Assembly (NCBI GenBank): GCA_964540995.1
Contig: CAZIOU010000004.1
Span: 1-63,731 of the forward strand
Direction of reading: 5' to 3'
DNA from: JAZDLR01 sp964540995
Lineage (GTDB): Bacteria; Patescibacteriota; Patescibacteriia; UBA1558; 2-01-FULL-52-15
Length of the DNA: 63,731 nucleotides
The notes beneath the pieces are model-generated. The model did no database searches, had not been told where the DNA came from, and was given only the letters and a program-made list of their open reading frames with translations. A program made the position numbers and the translations under genes. Below, in pieces: positions 40,305 through 49,124 of the stretch (position 1 is its first letter; every line of letters begins with the position of its first letter).

Positions 40305-41132
40305 GTTGTTCTCCTGTGGTTGGTAGGATGAAACAGTGGGGAGAAGCTTTTGCGTCTCTCCTTCGCGGGTAAAATACAGTTCGCTGTTAAGCCATAACTC
40401 CAAGAATGAAATGAAGCTGATTGGCGTGACAGATAGGTGTAGCAAGATGGTGCGCATGCGACAGGAGTGTCCGCTGTAGCGTGAGATGTAGATATGACGT
40501 ATCACGCGATTGGGATACAATCCTGCTGGTGAACACAGACGCCATATGGTCTGGGCCAGTTGAAATTCGGTTTCCGCTCCTTTGTGCGGTTCGGCTCGAA
40601 CGAATCGTCGCGGCAGATCTTTTGGTTGTGGTATCAGTAACTGCTGCGACGTCAGCGTTTGCACAGTTTGACGATAGAGCGCTTTGTCGCAATCAGGCTG
40701 ATTGAAATTGGGCGTTGTTCGTTGTGCGCTGACGGTGACTGCAAGACAAGGACGGGTACTCAAGCGTAGAAGCGGCATGAGAGTACGAGCATCACGAAGT
40801 TGTGAATCAAGCTGACCGCAGAAATCTAGATGCAGGGCATCGATACGTGCAGACGAACCGCGCTGTGCCTGCAATGTGCGGGCGAAAGTACCTAGATGAT
40901 GCGAACAGCTATAACCATGGGTAGCCTGAAGTAAATTGGCTGCGCGTCCTGGATTACGTTCGATCAAGAATCCATTTCGTTGCGGTAAACCGGATTGATG
41001 CCAGAGATTGGCTTCCAGACCTTGGCCGCCTAGCGTGACGAAGGTTCCTTGTTGCCGTCTGATATAGGTAAAGAAGAAATTCAGTACTGTTTCCAGTATG
41101 ACTTGCTTGGTCCGATCGATGTTGCTGGCCAT
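39735..41132 (-). CDS. Methyltransferase-like ORF reading through into the basic protein
   Basis: An uninterrupted frame of 465 codons from ATG 41132 (GGGGGATCA before it). Residues 30-150 resemble a Rossmann methyltransferase: FVTLGGQGLEANLW, GFLIERNPGRAANLL (acidic residue after strand 2) and IDALHLDFCGQL (an HLD-C-G block as in some phage methyltransferases). The end of this part (about residues 230-275) looks like leader sequence rather than protein and includes the ribosome binding site for ATG 40304. I think two genes share one frame, the first losing its stop, or a true fusion exists. Confidence 0.45.
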   Translation of the reverse strand: MASNIDRTKQVILETVLNFFFTYIRRQQGTFVTLGGQGLEANLWHQSGLPQRNGFLIERNPGRAANLLQATHGYSCSHHLGTFARTLQAQRGSSARIDALHLDFCGQLDSQLRDARTLMPLLRLSTRPCLAVTVSAQRTTPNFNQPDCDKALYRQTVQTLTSQQLLIPQPKDLPRRFVRAEPHKGAETEFQLAQTIWRLCSPAGLYPNRVIRHIYISRYSGHSCRMRTILLHLSVTPISFISFLELWLNSELYFTREGETQKLLPTVSSYQPQENNMTGTNIKLARLRAVVIAMGDSDALALLDEIEKKAENYDKLVELMRTVINPATDKTPIKATKLATKKPAAKKQIKATDTSKDNSVAKLVKAKLTMLKAAATKDAAKLEQAYAETADQLGISRRRRGWRRQMGALLARANGKFRPHFLKQALETEKPDSPTTFFGGLASLYAKYTGKPTTAADLMVETKLA

Positions 41133-41218
41133 TGATCCCCCGAGGGTTGGATGTGTTAAGAACGTTGAGCAACACTATAAAATGCCAGAGACCCAGAGAC
41201 TTGTCAAATGTATTGCTA

Positions 41219-41247
41219 TTGACATACTCTTTATAAAATAGTATGGT
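41219..41247 (+). promoter_or_regulatory. Promoter of the 41313 gene
   Basis: TTGACA (41219-41224), 17 nt, TATGGT (41242-41247). Confidence 0.65.
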
Positions 41248-41312
41248 CGTAAAGTTCTAAGTTCTTCGAAATAACTCGTTGGTCCAACCAACCCAACCTA
41301 AGGAGCCCTATC

Positions 41313-42860
41313 GTGGTCAAGCCAGATCCGGAAAAGGCACCAAGTATCAAGGCGCTCTACTCTGATTCAGGAGTGGGGGGTAAGATCACTCGGCTGGTGG
41401 ATGAGTTGCGACAGCTTCAGGCTGATGCTGGCTCATCTCTCATAGCTCTGTTACTGGAGAAGTTGATCGCCTTTCTCGAGATCGCCCGTCTGGTCAAAGA
41501 TGATAAGCTGGCCACTGGCATCAGCGAAGATTTTCAGCTTCTATTAATGACGGTGGATGGCTTTTTCCAGAGTTTGCCGCTGAGTGAAGAGCAGCTGGCT
41601 CCTGATGTTTTGGAGTCGGCGGCCAATCTTCTTGTTGCGGCAAGAGAAGTGGAAGATCTGAGGGTATTGACTCAGAGACTGCGACGAGAAGCTGATGAGC
41701 TTCGAGCGCAGTATCAAGATCATCTTCGCCAAGACCATGGTGAGATGCTCAAGGTGGCTTCGATGATCGGTGGTGTAGCTGCCAATCATCGGAAATCTCT
41801 CCAGCATGAAGAGCGAGTGCGTCGTCTGATGGAAGAGCTGGAGTCTGTTCGAGTCAGCAACCGAGAACTTCAGGCCGAGCTTGATCGTGTTCAAGCTGCT
41901 CGAGTTGAAAAGAATATCAACACGCTAAGCGAACAGACTCGTCGTCTAGAACTCGCTGCTGAACGTCTTGTTAGTATTTCTCAGGGCGATGAGGTGACTC
42001 ACCGAGAAGGTTTGTCGAGCGCGAATATTCTTGATCAGGAGATTGCTCGGCGGACTGCTTGGTTGGCCCAAGCAGCGCAAATGCAAGCTGAGGCCGAAGA
42101 GCAACGTGATCCGCTCATCCAGAATCTGGGCGAACTCAAGGAACAGTTGAAGTTTGTCGTCGAGCGTGACGCTCGTCAACAATTGGAAGGGCGTCTCGCG
42201 CAGGTTGAAGGACAACTGAAGGTGTTCGATAGCTATATCAGTGAGTTGGTAATGTTGCAGGATCGTATCAAGCGGGGATCGGGTGAGATGTTGATCGGAT
42301 ATCGACGCTCACTCTCAAAAGTTCAGGATCCCAAGTTTGAAGCAGATCTTCGAGTCGCTACTTCTGAAGTGCTGCCAGATATTCTCCCCGTCAATGAACT
42401 GTCTACCAGTGGATCGCCAGATAGTTCAGAAGAGGTTATTGAGGGGAAGCGAGAGACATTGTCGCAGATTGCGGCTCGAGTCGGCTTGTCTCCTCGCAAT
42501 GTCCTGATGATCACTTTGTTTGAGATCCTGCCTAGACTTAAGGGAGTCCCGCCCAAGCGAGCAGAAGCTACGATTGGCGCGATTGCTTCCAAGATCGATT
42601 TGTTGCGTGCTTACCAGCTACGATTCAAATCATTTGTGAATTTTCACACGGCCGTAACGGAACAGCCAGACTTTGAAAGTTATCTGTTTTACGCCGGCAA
42701 AGTAAATAGTTTGGACCTGCGGCGGAGGACAGATAAACCGCTACGTTGGTCAGTTGAAGATGTCATTACAGCTGATCAGAAAAGCCGATTCCTGGATATG
42801 CTGCAAGAACGAGATGCAGTTTACGCTGCCAAGCGCCGGCAAGAAAAGGAAGGCAAATAA
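41313..42860 (+). CDS. Large coiled-coil protein (515 aa)
   Basis: GTG start at 41313 with AAGGAGCCC before it. Residues 110-330 are heptad-rich (LTQRLRREADELRAQYQDHL; RRLMEELESVRVSNRELQAEL), predicted to form long coiled coils broken near 225-240. A globular C-terminal third contains ETLSQIAARVGLSPRNVLMI, which looks like a small helix-turn-helix, and ends in a basic helix. No membrane segment. It might be a scaffold or SMC-like accessory factor. It faces the GHKL ATPase gene tail to tail across a terminator. Confidence 0.65.
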   Translation: MVKPDPEKAPSIKALYSDSGVGGKITRLVDELRQLQADAGSSLIALLLEKLIAFLEIARLVKDDKLATGISEDFQLLLMTVDGFFQSLPLSEEQLAPDVLESAANLLVAAREVEDLRVLTQRLRREADELRAQYQDHLRQDHGEMLKVASMIGGVAANHRKSLQHEERVRRLMEELESVRVSNRELQAELDRVQAARVEKNINTLSEQTRRLELAAERLVSISQGDEVTHREGLSSANILDQEIARRTAWLAQAAQMQAEAEEQRDPLIQNLGELKEQLKFVVERDARQQLEGRLAQVEGQLKVFDSYISELVMLQDRIKRGSGEMLIGYRRSLSKVQDPKFEADLRVATSEVLPDILPVNELSTSGSPDSSEEVIEGKRETLSQIAARVGLSPRNVLMITLFEILPRLKGVPPKRAEATIGAIASKIDLLRAYQLRFKSFVNFHTAVTEQPDFESYLFYAGKVNSLDLRRRTDKPLRWSVEDVITADQKSRFLDMLQERDAVYAAKRRQEKEGK

Positions 42861-42862
42861 AT

Positions 42863-42910
42863 AAGCGCCGGTATTCTACTCACATCGTGTGAGAGAGTAC
42901 CGGCGCTTTT
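42863..42910. terminator. Terminator between coiled-coil and GHKL ATPase genes
   Basis: AAGCGCCGGTA..TACCGGCGCTT with inner CTCACA..TGTGAG; T-runs on both sides. Confidence 0.8.
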
Positions 42911-42914
42911 CAAA

Positions 42915-44441
42915 TTACTTTTTCTTCTTACTCTTGGCCCTGGATCTGAATTCCAGGATCCGTTGACCAATCTCGGTCGTTGCTCGCGGCGATTCAAAAT
43001 TGTGATACACAGCTACGGCTTCGACGAGGCGCAGAAGCATGTGTTCCACTTGAGCCGCTGGCGCTGTGGGCATACCTTCATAATCGCGTTCATTGATGTG
43101 GATGATATTCGGAGATTCCTCGTTGACTTGAGCGAATTGATCCGGGCTCATCGACATTTTGACTAACCAGAAGGTCTGATCACCGATACGGATCGGTAGA
43201 GTCTGCGGCCGTCGCTGTTTGGGAGGATTGTTTCCGGTGCCTGTCGCTGTCGTAGTACCCTTGACGCTCGTGCCGCTCTCTGACTTTGTCGCCTTACCCT
43301 TGGTGTTGTCAAAGGGTAGCTGGCTAGGTGACATAGCCGGCTCACCCCAGATGGCGGCACACTGTTCGGCTAGACTTCGAAGGCTCTTATCGAGATCCGA
43401 GCTACCGAAATCATAACGGTCACCGAGGAGCGCTCTGGCTCGTTCACAGACCTGACCGATCAGAAATCCCTGTAGTCGTTGCCACCGCGCTGTCTTCATG
43501 AACTGACTACGAAGGCCGCGCCGTGAGGTGTCTTGATTGGCCAGAAGACCAGGGATGAAGATATCACCAGCTAACTCTGGATGCCAGAGTGGCGCCGGGA
43601 TATTTTGGCCCAGCTTCATGGCTGTGGTGACTGGAAGTCCGGTCTCTAGATCGCAAAGATGGATGCCTGGTCCACGCGTGAGACGGGTAGCTTCATCAAG
43701 GCGATCAATGTGGACACTGATGTCACCTTCGGCAGTTGATTCGACGAGCCGACTGACGAGCTCGGGTGCCAGCAGTGACTGCTTCCCCACACGGATACTC
43801 ATCGGTAGATCGTGACGTCTGGGTAGACGCCAGCGAAGCGCTTCCCGTATCTCGTCCAGAGACTGGAATACCGGATTGGGAATGATGCAGGCTGTAAACG
43901 ATCCCTCGATCCCACGCAAGAAATCCAGACTCGGATGCTGTAGTGAGATTTGAGACGTACGCAGATCCTGCTCTTCCTCAATCTGTGCCGGGATGAATTC
44001 AACCATTATCACACCTTTTTGCCCATTGGCCCGGGTGATGTAGTAGAATCCTTGACGTGGATCCTTGTTTTCACAGGCCAGCTTATTCATTGCCAACGCT
44101 GCGAATCTTCCGATGCGTTTCTGAGCTGCACCATGATGAGATCCTCCTTTGTGAAGGTCGTTCATGGTGGCGCCCAAGTGACGCATGCGAGTGAGATCAA
44201 TTGGTGTAATACCAGAACCATAATCAAGGATCACCATGGCGCGCTCCTTATCCTTGAGAGGATGAGAGGCCATGAATGAAATATCGATCCTGGCACGAGT
44301 AGAATCCCAACCATCAGGCATACAGGCGACTGCGCCGTTGCGAACAATCTCCCACAGACAAGCTGCTGGATCTTCGTAGAGATCATCAGACAGACTGCCA
44401 AGCAGATGTGCGGCCGTGAGGATGAAACCGCCTTGCTTCAC
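42915..44441 (-). CDS. GHKL (Hsp90/MutL/MORC-type) ATPase
   Basis: Protein of 508 residues. N box LWEIVRNGAVACMP (Glu31, Asn35), G1 box DYGSG (73-77), followed by LTRMRHLGAT, and a Gly-rich lid GGSHHGAAQKRIGRFA (99-114): together the Bergerat ATP fold. The arrangement resembles Hsp90/MORC proteins more than histidine kinases, with a transducer-like middle domain to about residue 330. A low-complexity Thr/Gly/Lys linker (KSESGTSVKGTTTATGTGNN) follows, then a C-terminal domain and a poly-Lys end. It overlaps the upstream partner gene by 4 nt. Likely an ATP-driven clamp, target unknown. Confidence 0.8.
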   Translation of the reverse strand: MKQGGFILTAAHLLGSLSDDLYEDPAACLWEIVRNGAVACMPDGWDSTRARIDISFMASHPLKDKERAMVILDYGSGITPIDLTRMRHLGATMNDLHKGGSHHGAAQKRIGRFAALAMNKLACENKDPRQGFYYITRANGQKGVIMVEFIPAQIEEEQDLRTSQISLQHPSLDFLRGIEGSFTACIIPNPVFQSLDEIREALRWRLPRRHDLPMSIRVGKQSLLAPELVSRLVESTAEGDISVHIDRLDEATRLTRGPGIHLCDLETGLPVTTAMKLGQNIPAPLWHPELAGDIFIPGLLANQDTSRRGLRSQFMKTARWQRLQGFLIGQVCERARALLGDRYDFGSSDLDKSLRSLAEQCAAIWGEPAMSPSQLPFDNTKGKATKSESGTSVKGTTTATGTGNNPPKQRRPQTLPIRIGDQTFWLVKMSMSPDQFAQVNEESPNIIHINERDYEGMPTAPAAQVEHMLLRLVEAVAVYHNFESPRATTEIGQRILEFRSRAKSKKKK

Positions 44442-45241
44442 AGGGACTCCTTCCCACCGCTAGGCGGTGTGAGGATATGAGTAATCTGACGAGCCAGATC
44501 AGCTGGTACTCGTGAGCGGAGACGCTTGAGTGCTGCTTCATCGATCTGACTGACACGAAGAAGTTTACCGATGAGCGCCAAGATCTGACTGCGCTCTCCG
44601 TCGGTGATCGTCAACAAATCAGCATTAGCTTCTATCAGCGAAACAATCGCGCGCAAGGCCATCAGATGACTGACGACTTGATTGCGATCGGTGGTCACTC
44701 GGACAGGCTGTGGTTGTGTCTTCTGCGACGTCACATCGGGTTTTCTCTCGGCCACTTCCATGACGGGGAAGAGATCTTCGCCAGTTGTCATGTAGTGATC
44801 CAGAAGGAAAAGCTGATAAATCGTCGCTGGGAACTTGACTCGGTCAGATCGCAGCCAGCTACGAGGACTAAGTCCTGCTCGTGAGCCGATAGTAACATTG
44901 AGTCTAGCCAGACCGTAACTTTCTGCCTGCCTCCGCAGTCCCCGAAAGTACTCGTCAAATCGTTCCTCCGGCGGAGCCAGATGCTTAAAGGATTCAATTG
45001 CCAAAAGGGCAAGACGGACTTCTTCGAACAATATTTGCTGGATATTGATACCTGCGTATTGTTCGATTTTGCTCATCCACATGCCAATAATGCTGTTTTC
45101 ACAAGGAATTGTAGTGAGGCGTTTGAGGTGACCAGGAAGCAAACCAGCGTTAAGCAGCTTTTGCTCGATGTCTGGCGTTTCCTGAATCTTTGCCGCTAGA
45201 CGTATGGGTACTAGTGAGCTTTCGGTAACCTGAGTCTGCAT
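44438..45241 (-). CDS. Partner protein of the GHKL ATPase (267 aa)
   Basis: Not recognised. Its stop overlaps the ATPase start (ATGA), so the two are translated together from one promoter. Ribosome binding site AAGGAGACCACG before ATG 45241. The predicted structure is mainly helical: FEEVRLALLAIESFKHLAPPEERFDEYFRGLRRQAESYG in outline, a segment rich in Ser/Arg, then C-terminal helices. No catalytic motif seen. It may be an adaptor or specificity subunit. Confidence 0.65.
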   Translation of the reverse strand: MQTQVTESSLVPIRLAAKIQETPDIEQKLLNAGLLPGHLKRLTTIPCENSIIGMWMSKIEQYAGINIQQILFEEVRLALLAIESFKHLAPPEERFDEYFRGLRRQAESYGLARLNVTIGSRAGLSPRSWLRSDRVKFPATIYQLFLLDHYMTTGEDLFPVMEVAERKPDVTSQKTQPQPVRVTTDRNQVVSHLMALRAIVSLIEANADLLTITDGERSQILALIGKLLRVSQIDEAALKRLRSRVPADLARQITHILTPPSGGKESL

Positions 45242-45316
45242 CGTGGTCTCCTTGGAAGTGGAAGAAAGAAAAAATATGTCAAAGAACCGTTATTGCAGCT
45301 TTTTAGCTGATTTTCG

Positions 45317-45345
45317 ACTATACAATATTATTGTGAAAAGATCAA
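45317..45345 (-). promoter_or_regulatory. Promoter of the GHKL operon
   Basis: Minus strand TTGATC (45345-45340), 17 nt, TATAGT (45322-45317). Confidence 0.65.
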
Positions 45346-45357
45346 GGGTTAACTGAT

Positions 45358-45575
45358 GGATAGTTATTTGTTACTAGTTATTAGTTATTGGGGTAAGAGT
45401 TTCAAGTTTCTCAGCCAGAGGCTGATCAAGCTTTAAATCTCCCCGCCTCGCGCAGAACCCCCTCGGTCACGGACTATCCGGAGTCCGGAACCCGGATAGC
45501 GGATCCCGCTCTTCCTCCTCTTCCTAATAACTCAGCCAAAGGCTGATCGGCCTCTGGCCGAAATTACGTATTACG
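45358..45575. repeat. Dense array of dispersed repeats upstream of nfo
   Basis: In order: AGTTATTTGTTACTAGTTAT (TAATAAC family, inverted), CTCAGCCAGAGGCTGA, GGACTATCCGGAGTCCGG with CCCGGATAGCGG, CCTAATAACTC, CTCAGCCAAAGGCTGATCGG and CCTCTGGCCG. Every family found elsewhere in the window is represented. No gene. Confidence 0.7.
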
Positions 45576-45594
45576 CCTTACGTTCTGCCCATGT

Positions 45595-45600
45595 TATACT
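45595..45600 (+). promoter_or_regulatory. -10 hexamer 6 nt before nfo (leaderless)
   Basis: TATACT ends 6 nt before ATG 45607; no ribosome binding site fits. Confidence 0.55.
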
Positions 45601-45606
45601 ATCTTC

Positions 45607-46464
45607 ATGTATTTCGGTTTCCACGCCTCTGCTGCGGGCGGAGTAGATCAAGCACCAGAACGCGCTGCTTCAGAAGGAGCAGAAGTTTTTCAATTCTTTT
45701 CCCGCTCTCCTCGTGGCGGTCCAGCTCCCAAGCTAACCAAAGAAATTGTAGCGAACTGGCAGATTGAGCTGAAGAAAAATAATATTCAGGCTACTTACAT
45801 TCACGCACCGTATTACATAAACTTTGCTTCTACGAACGATAAGATTCGCTACGGATCAGTCGCAGTTATCCGCGATGAGCTCGAACGCGGCACAGTCCTC
45901 GGAGTCAAAGGTCTGATGACGCATTTAGGAAGTTCCAAAGATGTCGGTGAGAAAGAAGGTACCAAGAAAACCATTGAAGGTATTACCAAGGTGCTGACTG
46001 ACTACAAAGGCACGACCAAATTTCTCCTAGAGAACGCCGCCGGTGCCGGAGCTGTTATTGGTGATACGATGGAAGAATTGTCAGCTATCATCAAAGGAGT
46101 AGAAAAGAATTTGAAAAAGAAGAATGTCATTGGAGTTTGTTGGGACACCCAACACGGCTTTGCTTCTGGTTATGATATTCGTACCAAGGCGAGCATTGAT
46201 AGTTGGCTGAAGAAGTTTGATACGCTTATCGGATTGGAACGATTAGTATTATTTCACGCCAATGATTCCAAGATAGAATTCAACGGACACAAAGATCGAC
46301 ACGATGATATCGGCTTCGGCTTATTAGGAGAGAGTACCTTCAAGCTATTAATCCAAAATCCAAAGCTAAAAAAGATAGATATGATTCTGGAAACTCCAGC
46401 GGAGAAGGTTGAATACGTAGACACAATTAAACTATTTAAAAAGTTTCGTGATGTCAGACGCTAA
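45607..46464 (+). CDS. nfo: Endonuclease IV (AP endonuclease)
   Basis: Protein of 285 residues, normal length. Starts GFHASAAGGVDQAPERA; zinc-ligand motifs are YIHAPYYINFAS, THLGSS, LLENAAG, CWDTQHGFASGYD, LFHANDSK and GHKDRHDDIGFG, in the canonical AP2 order. It cuts DNA 5' of abasic sites in base-excision repair. Its 3' end overlaps the IMPase gene by 14 nt. Confidence 0.95.
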   Translation: MYFGFHASAAGGVDQAPERAASEGAEVFQFFSRSPRGGPAPKLTKEIVANWQIELKKNNIQATYIHAPYYINFASTNDKIRYGSVAVIRDELERGTVLGVKGLMTHLGSSKDVGEKEGTKKTIEGITKVLTDYKGTTKFLLENAAGAGAVIGDTMEELSAIIKGVEKNLKKKNVIGVCWDTQHGFASGYDIRTKASIDSWLKKFDTLIGLERLVLFHANDSKIEFNGHKDRHDDIGFGLLGESTFKLLIQNPKLKKIDMILETPAEKVEYVDTIKLFKKFRDVRR

Positions 46465-47227
46465 ATTATTGCAAGTCGCCAAGCGAGCAGCTGTAGCTGG
46501 AGGAGCGATCGCGCTTCGTGGCTGGCTTAGCTTAGATCGTAAGACTGTCGGTTATAAGAAGAACGCTGAATTGGTCACCAAGTTTGATGTTGCTTCCGAA
46601 ACCAAGATACGCTCGATTATCAAACAGACATTTCCTGATGCCTTTGTAGTAGGAGAGGAAAAGGGAACCCAAGGGAAGAGCGGTGAATATCAATGGTATG
46701 TCGATCCCATCGATGGTACGACCAATTTCACTATTCACAGCCCGGAGTTCAGCGTTTCTATCGGTATTATGAAAAACGGTGTACCTGAAGTGGGCGTAGT
46801 CTACGTGCCGGTGACCAAAGAACTTTTCTGGGCGGTCCGCGGCAAGGGAGCTTACTGCAATGGTAAGCGCCTCACAGTTTCGGCAGTTGATACCATAGGC
46901 GCCGCCGTAATTGATTTTGAATTTAGTCATGTCAAGAAATTCAGTGCGGGTATCCTCAAATGGTACGAAGATTTGACGCGTGGTGGTTGGAAGCTGCGAC
47001 ATTTTGGCAGCGACGCTCTGAGTCTCTGCTACGTTGCTTCCGGTCGTATCGAAGCCAGTGTCATGGCGCAGGCCTATCCGTGGGACGTCGCTGCCGGACG
47101 ATTGATCGCGACTGAAGCCGGCGCTTTGTTCACTGATAAGCGTGGTAAGCCGGTGACTGATCTGCAGCAGCCTTTGATTGCTAGCACGCCTTCGATGCAG
47201 CGCAAATTATTGCGAGCCTTGAAATAA
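46451..47227 (+). CDS. Inositol-monophosphatase-family phosphatase
   Basis: Protein of 258 residues. Metal-binding motifs: GEEKGT, then WYVDPIDGTTNF (DPIDGT), and AYPWDVAAG near residue 213. The family includes inositol monophosphatase, fructose-1,6-bisphosphatase and PAP phosphatase; the substrate is not decided. A GTG three bases upstream could also start it. It is coupled to the next gene by TAATG. Confidence 0.9.
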   Translation: MSDAKLLQVAKRAAVAGGAIALRGWLSLDRKTVGYKKNAELVTKFDVASETKIRSIIKQTFPDAFVVGEEKGTQGKSGEYQWYVDPIDGTTNFTIHSPEFSVSIGIMKNGVPEVGVVYVPVTKELFWAVRGKGAYCNGKRLTVSAVDTIGAAVIDFEFSHVKKFSAGILKWYEDLTRGGWKLRHFGSDALSLCYVASGRIEASVMAQAYPWDVAAGRLIATEAGALFTDKRGKPVTDLQQPLIASTPSMQRKLLRALK

Positions 47228-47469
47228 TGATCATCGCAGTCAAAGTCTTACCACGTAGCCGCCAAGAAGGTTTCTCACTACGTGGGACTACACTTACGCT
47301 CAAAGTAACTAAGCCTGCCAGTGAAGGTCAGGCAACCGAAGCAGCCAGGAAATTATTGGCGCGCATCTTATCACTGCCCTTAAATTCTGTTATACTTTCT
47401 TCAGGTGTTAGAAGTCGCAATAAATTATTTACGGTCCCGGACTCTGTCACGTGGCCACCGCAACTATGA
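47227..47469 (+). CDS. YggU/DUF167 family protein
   Basis: Protein of 80 residues: IIAVKVLPRSRQEG, then LTLKVTKPASEGQATEAARKLLARIL and a C-terminal VILSSGVRSRNKLFTV, the full DUF167 pattern (KV.P.s....v....L...v.apP.dGkAN..l...L). Function of the family is unclear. The stop overlaps the next small gene by 4 nt. Confidence 0.88.
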   Translation: MIIAVKVLPRSRQEGFSLRGTTLTLKVTKPASEGQATEAARKLLARILSLPLNSVILSSGVRSRNKLFTVPDSVTWPPQL

Positions 47470-47600
47470 ACCTCTCTAGTCGATTCCTCGTCATGCTCAA
47501 TGTCTTATTCTTCTTTGCCATTATTGGCGTGGTGATTTTCTTTCAGGCTCGTAGTTATGAAGATCATGTAAATGTGGCGATACAGTCGGTACAAGAGTAG
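47466..47600 (+). CDS. Small single-pass membrane protein (44 aa)
   Basis: ATG 47466 overlaps the YggU stop (ATGA). The product begins MNLSSRFLVMLNVLFFFAII and continues GVVIFFQARSYEDHVN, so one membrane helix with a polar acidic tail. The 4-nt overlap is good support for a real gene co-translated with YggU. Function unknown. Confidence 0.6.
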   Translation: MNLSSRFLVMLNVLFFFAIIGVVIFFQARSYEDHVNVAIQSVQE

Positions 47601-47632
47601 TAACAAGTATAAGGTATGAGGTAGAAAGTAGA

Positions 47633-47655
47633 TGAAGCCTGAAGGCTTCATTTTT
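47633..47655 (+). terminator. Terminator of the nfo-IMPase-yggU operon
   Basis: TGAAGCC-TGAA-GGCTTCA followed by TTTTT. Confidence 0.85.
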
Positions 47656-47657
47656 AA

Positions 47658-47688
47658 AACCGCGTTCGATCGTAGATCGAACGCGGTT
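47658..47688 (-). terminator. Terminator of the 47694 gene
   Basis: AACCGCGTTCGATC-TAC-GATCGAACGCGGTT, followed on the minus strand by TTAAAAATG. Confidence 0.75.
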
Positions 47689-47693
47689 GCGAT

Positions 47694-48785
47694 TTAACTT
47701 TTGGGATTCCAGAAGACTCCGGCCCATTTCTTACCGCGGACTAGGTTGTCTTGATCAATCACCTCGATACGCGTCACCACATTTCCCTGAGTAGCCAGTT
47801 TATGAGAGATGTATTGAAGGAGTGTCGGCGCTTCTGGGGTCGGTTCGAAATTTCTGACCCAACCTTCTATCGGGCTTTTCTTGCCTCTCACCCAAACTCT
47901 AACGAAGTAATCTCCTTGCACATTAACAGAAGAGCTTCGCGGAATTGAGATCCTACCGATAAAACGAGTGCCATCAGTAAAGTTGATGGTAAATTGCCGA
48001 CTGAGGCCCGTGAGCATTTTTCGAAATTGTTCCAGTGCCTCGGTGATCCAGATCTCATTTTCAAGTAATGGTCGAGGTTGACGTCCGTGATAATTATGAT
48101 CGTCCCAGACAGTCCCGTCATCCCAATAGACGAGCCGGTAGTGGTAGGTCTTGTGGACGTACTGGGATTCTACTCTGGTGATGAAACGGCATCCGACGCA
48201 GGTTTTGATAGTAGGTGTAGCATATGTGTCATAGACGACAAACTTCTGCCCACAGCGATAGACCGGGTCATCCTGCATGTTTTCTGGCAGAACGAAATCA
48301 CCGAAGAGAACTTGCGTGCCGACTGCGTAGAACCATGGTGTCAGATAGCTGCAGTTTACATGACGGATGAATCCGGGCAGCTTCTTCAATCGATCCAGTT
48401 CACTATTGCCGACAACGGTTTCGAAGTTGTTCGTTGCCTGTTCTAGCGATAACCACTCGCTGAAGTTTGACTGACCACCCCAATGGTCATGAATGACGAT
48501 ACCGCAGCGATCATCGGGCGGAGCGGTAATTTCTAGAACTTCGATGAAGCCACCAGAGCCACCAGCATAGCGGTGTTGCCTGATAGAGTATCGTGACAAT
48601 CGTCCGTAGGCTCCGTGCGAGGTCTGACTGTGGTTGGTCGTCGGTATATCGACAGAACGAATATGAATAGCGATATATTCACGAACCGTCTCTAGCTCTT
48701 CAGGAGAGCAGGTAAATCGAACGAGTTGTCCATCGTCAGTCCTAGCCTCACCGAAGGTATAGTTAGTGATACGTCCATTGGCCAT
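47694..48785 (-). CDS. Hypothetical protein (363 aa)
   Basis: Not recognised. AGGAGATTTCC precedes ATG 48785. It is beta-rich and aromatic: SIRQHRYAGGSGGFIEVLEI, CGIVIHDHWGGQSNFSEWL, and a central part with three Cys (VYRCGQKF, KTCVGCRF) that could bind a metal. The last third has FTINFTDGTRFIGRISIP and YFVRVWVRGKKSP, beta-sheet patterns. Asp/Trp repeats (YWDDGTVWDDHNYHG) stand out. No signal peptide. One-gene accessory unit. Confidence 0.6.
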   Translation of the reverse strand: MANGRITNYTFGEARTDDGQLVRFTCSPEELETVREYIAIHIRSVDIPTTNHSQTSHGAYGRLSRYSIRQHRYAGGSGGFIEVLEITAPPDDRCGIVIHDHWGGQSNFSEWLSLEQATNNFETVVGNSELDRLKKLPGFIRHVNCSYLTPWFYAVGTQVLFGDFVLPENMQDDPVYRCGQKFVVYDTYATPTIKTCVGCRFITRVESQYVHKTYHYRLVYWDDGTVWDDHNYHGRQPRPLLENEIWITEALEQFRKMLTGLSRQFTINFTDGTRFIGRISIPRSSSVNVQGDYFVRVWVRGKKSPIEGWVRNFEPTPEAPTLLQYISHKLATQGNVVTRIEVIDQDNLVRGKKWAGVFWNPKS

Positions 48786-48902
48786 GGAAATCTCCTAGGG
48801 TAGGAAGTGATAAGAACGAAGATCTACCAAGCGGTAGAGATGCACGGCTAACCTACTGGATTTGGGTTAAAAATCAAGGAATCTTATAATTTATGTTATC
48901 AC

Positions 48903-48930
48903 TTGATTTTCCTTGAAATCATGGTATTAT
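48903..48930 (+). promoter_or_regulatory. Promoter of the tRNA-Gly region
   Basis: TTGATT (48903-48908), 16 nt, TATTAT (48925-48930). Confidence 0.5.
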
Positions 48931-48950
48931 AGGCATTGATTAGTATTTGT

Positions 48951-49010
48951 GCGAGAGTAGTTTCCGCCAGAGGCGGATCGCCCTATGGGCGACAGTGGTT
49001 AGAGGTTGCG
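48951..49010 (+). pseudogene. tRNA-Gly fragment split by hairpin repeats
   Basis: GCGAGAGTAGTT, the first 12 bases of the tRNA-Gly at 49050, is followed by the palindromes TCCGCCAGAGGCGGA and TCGCCCTATGGGCGA and then CAGTGGTTAGAGG, which resembles the next tRNA bases CAGTGGTAGAACG. It looks like a broken tRNA copy interrupted by repeats. Confidence 0.6.
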
Positions 49011-49049
49011 GTTTGAAGAAGGCAAAAAAAGCTGTTGAATAATCATCGT

Positions 49050-49124
<75 letters not shown>

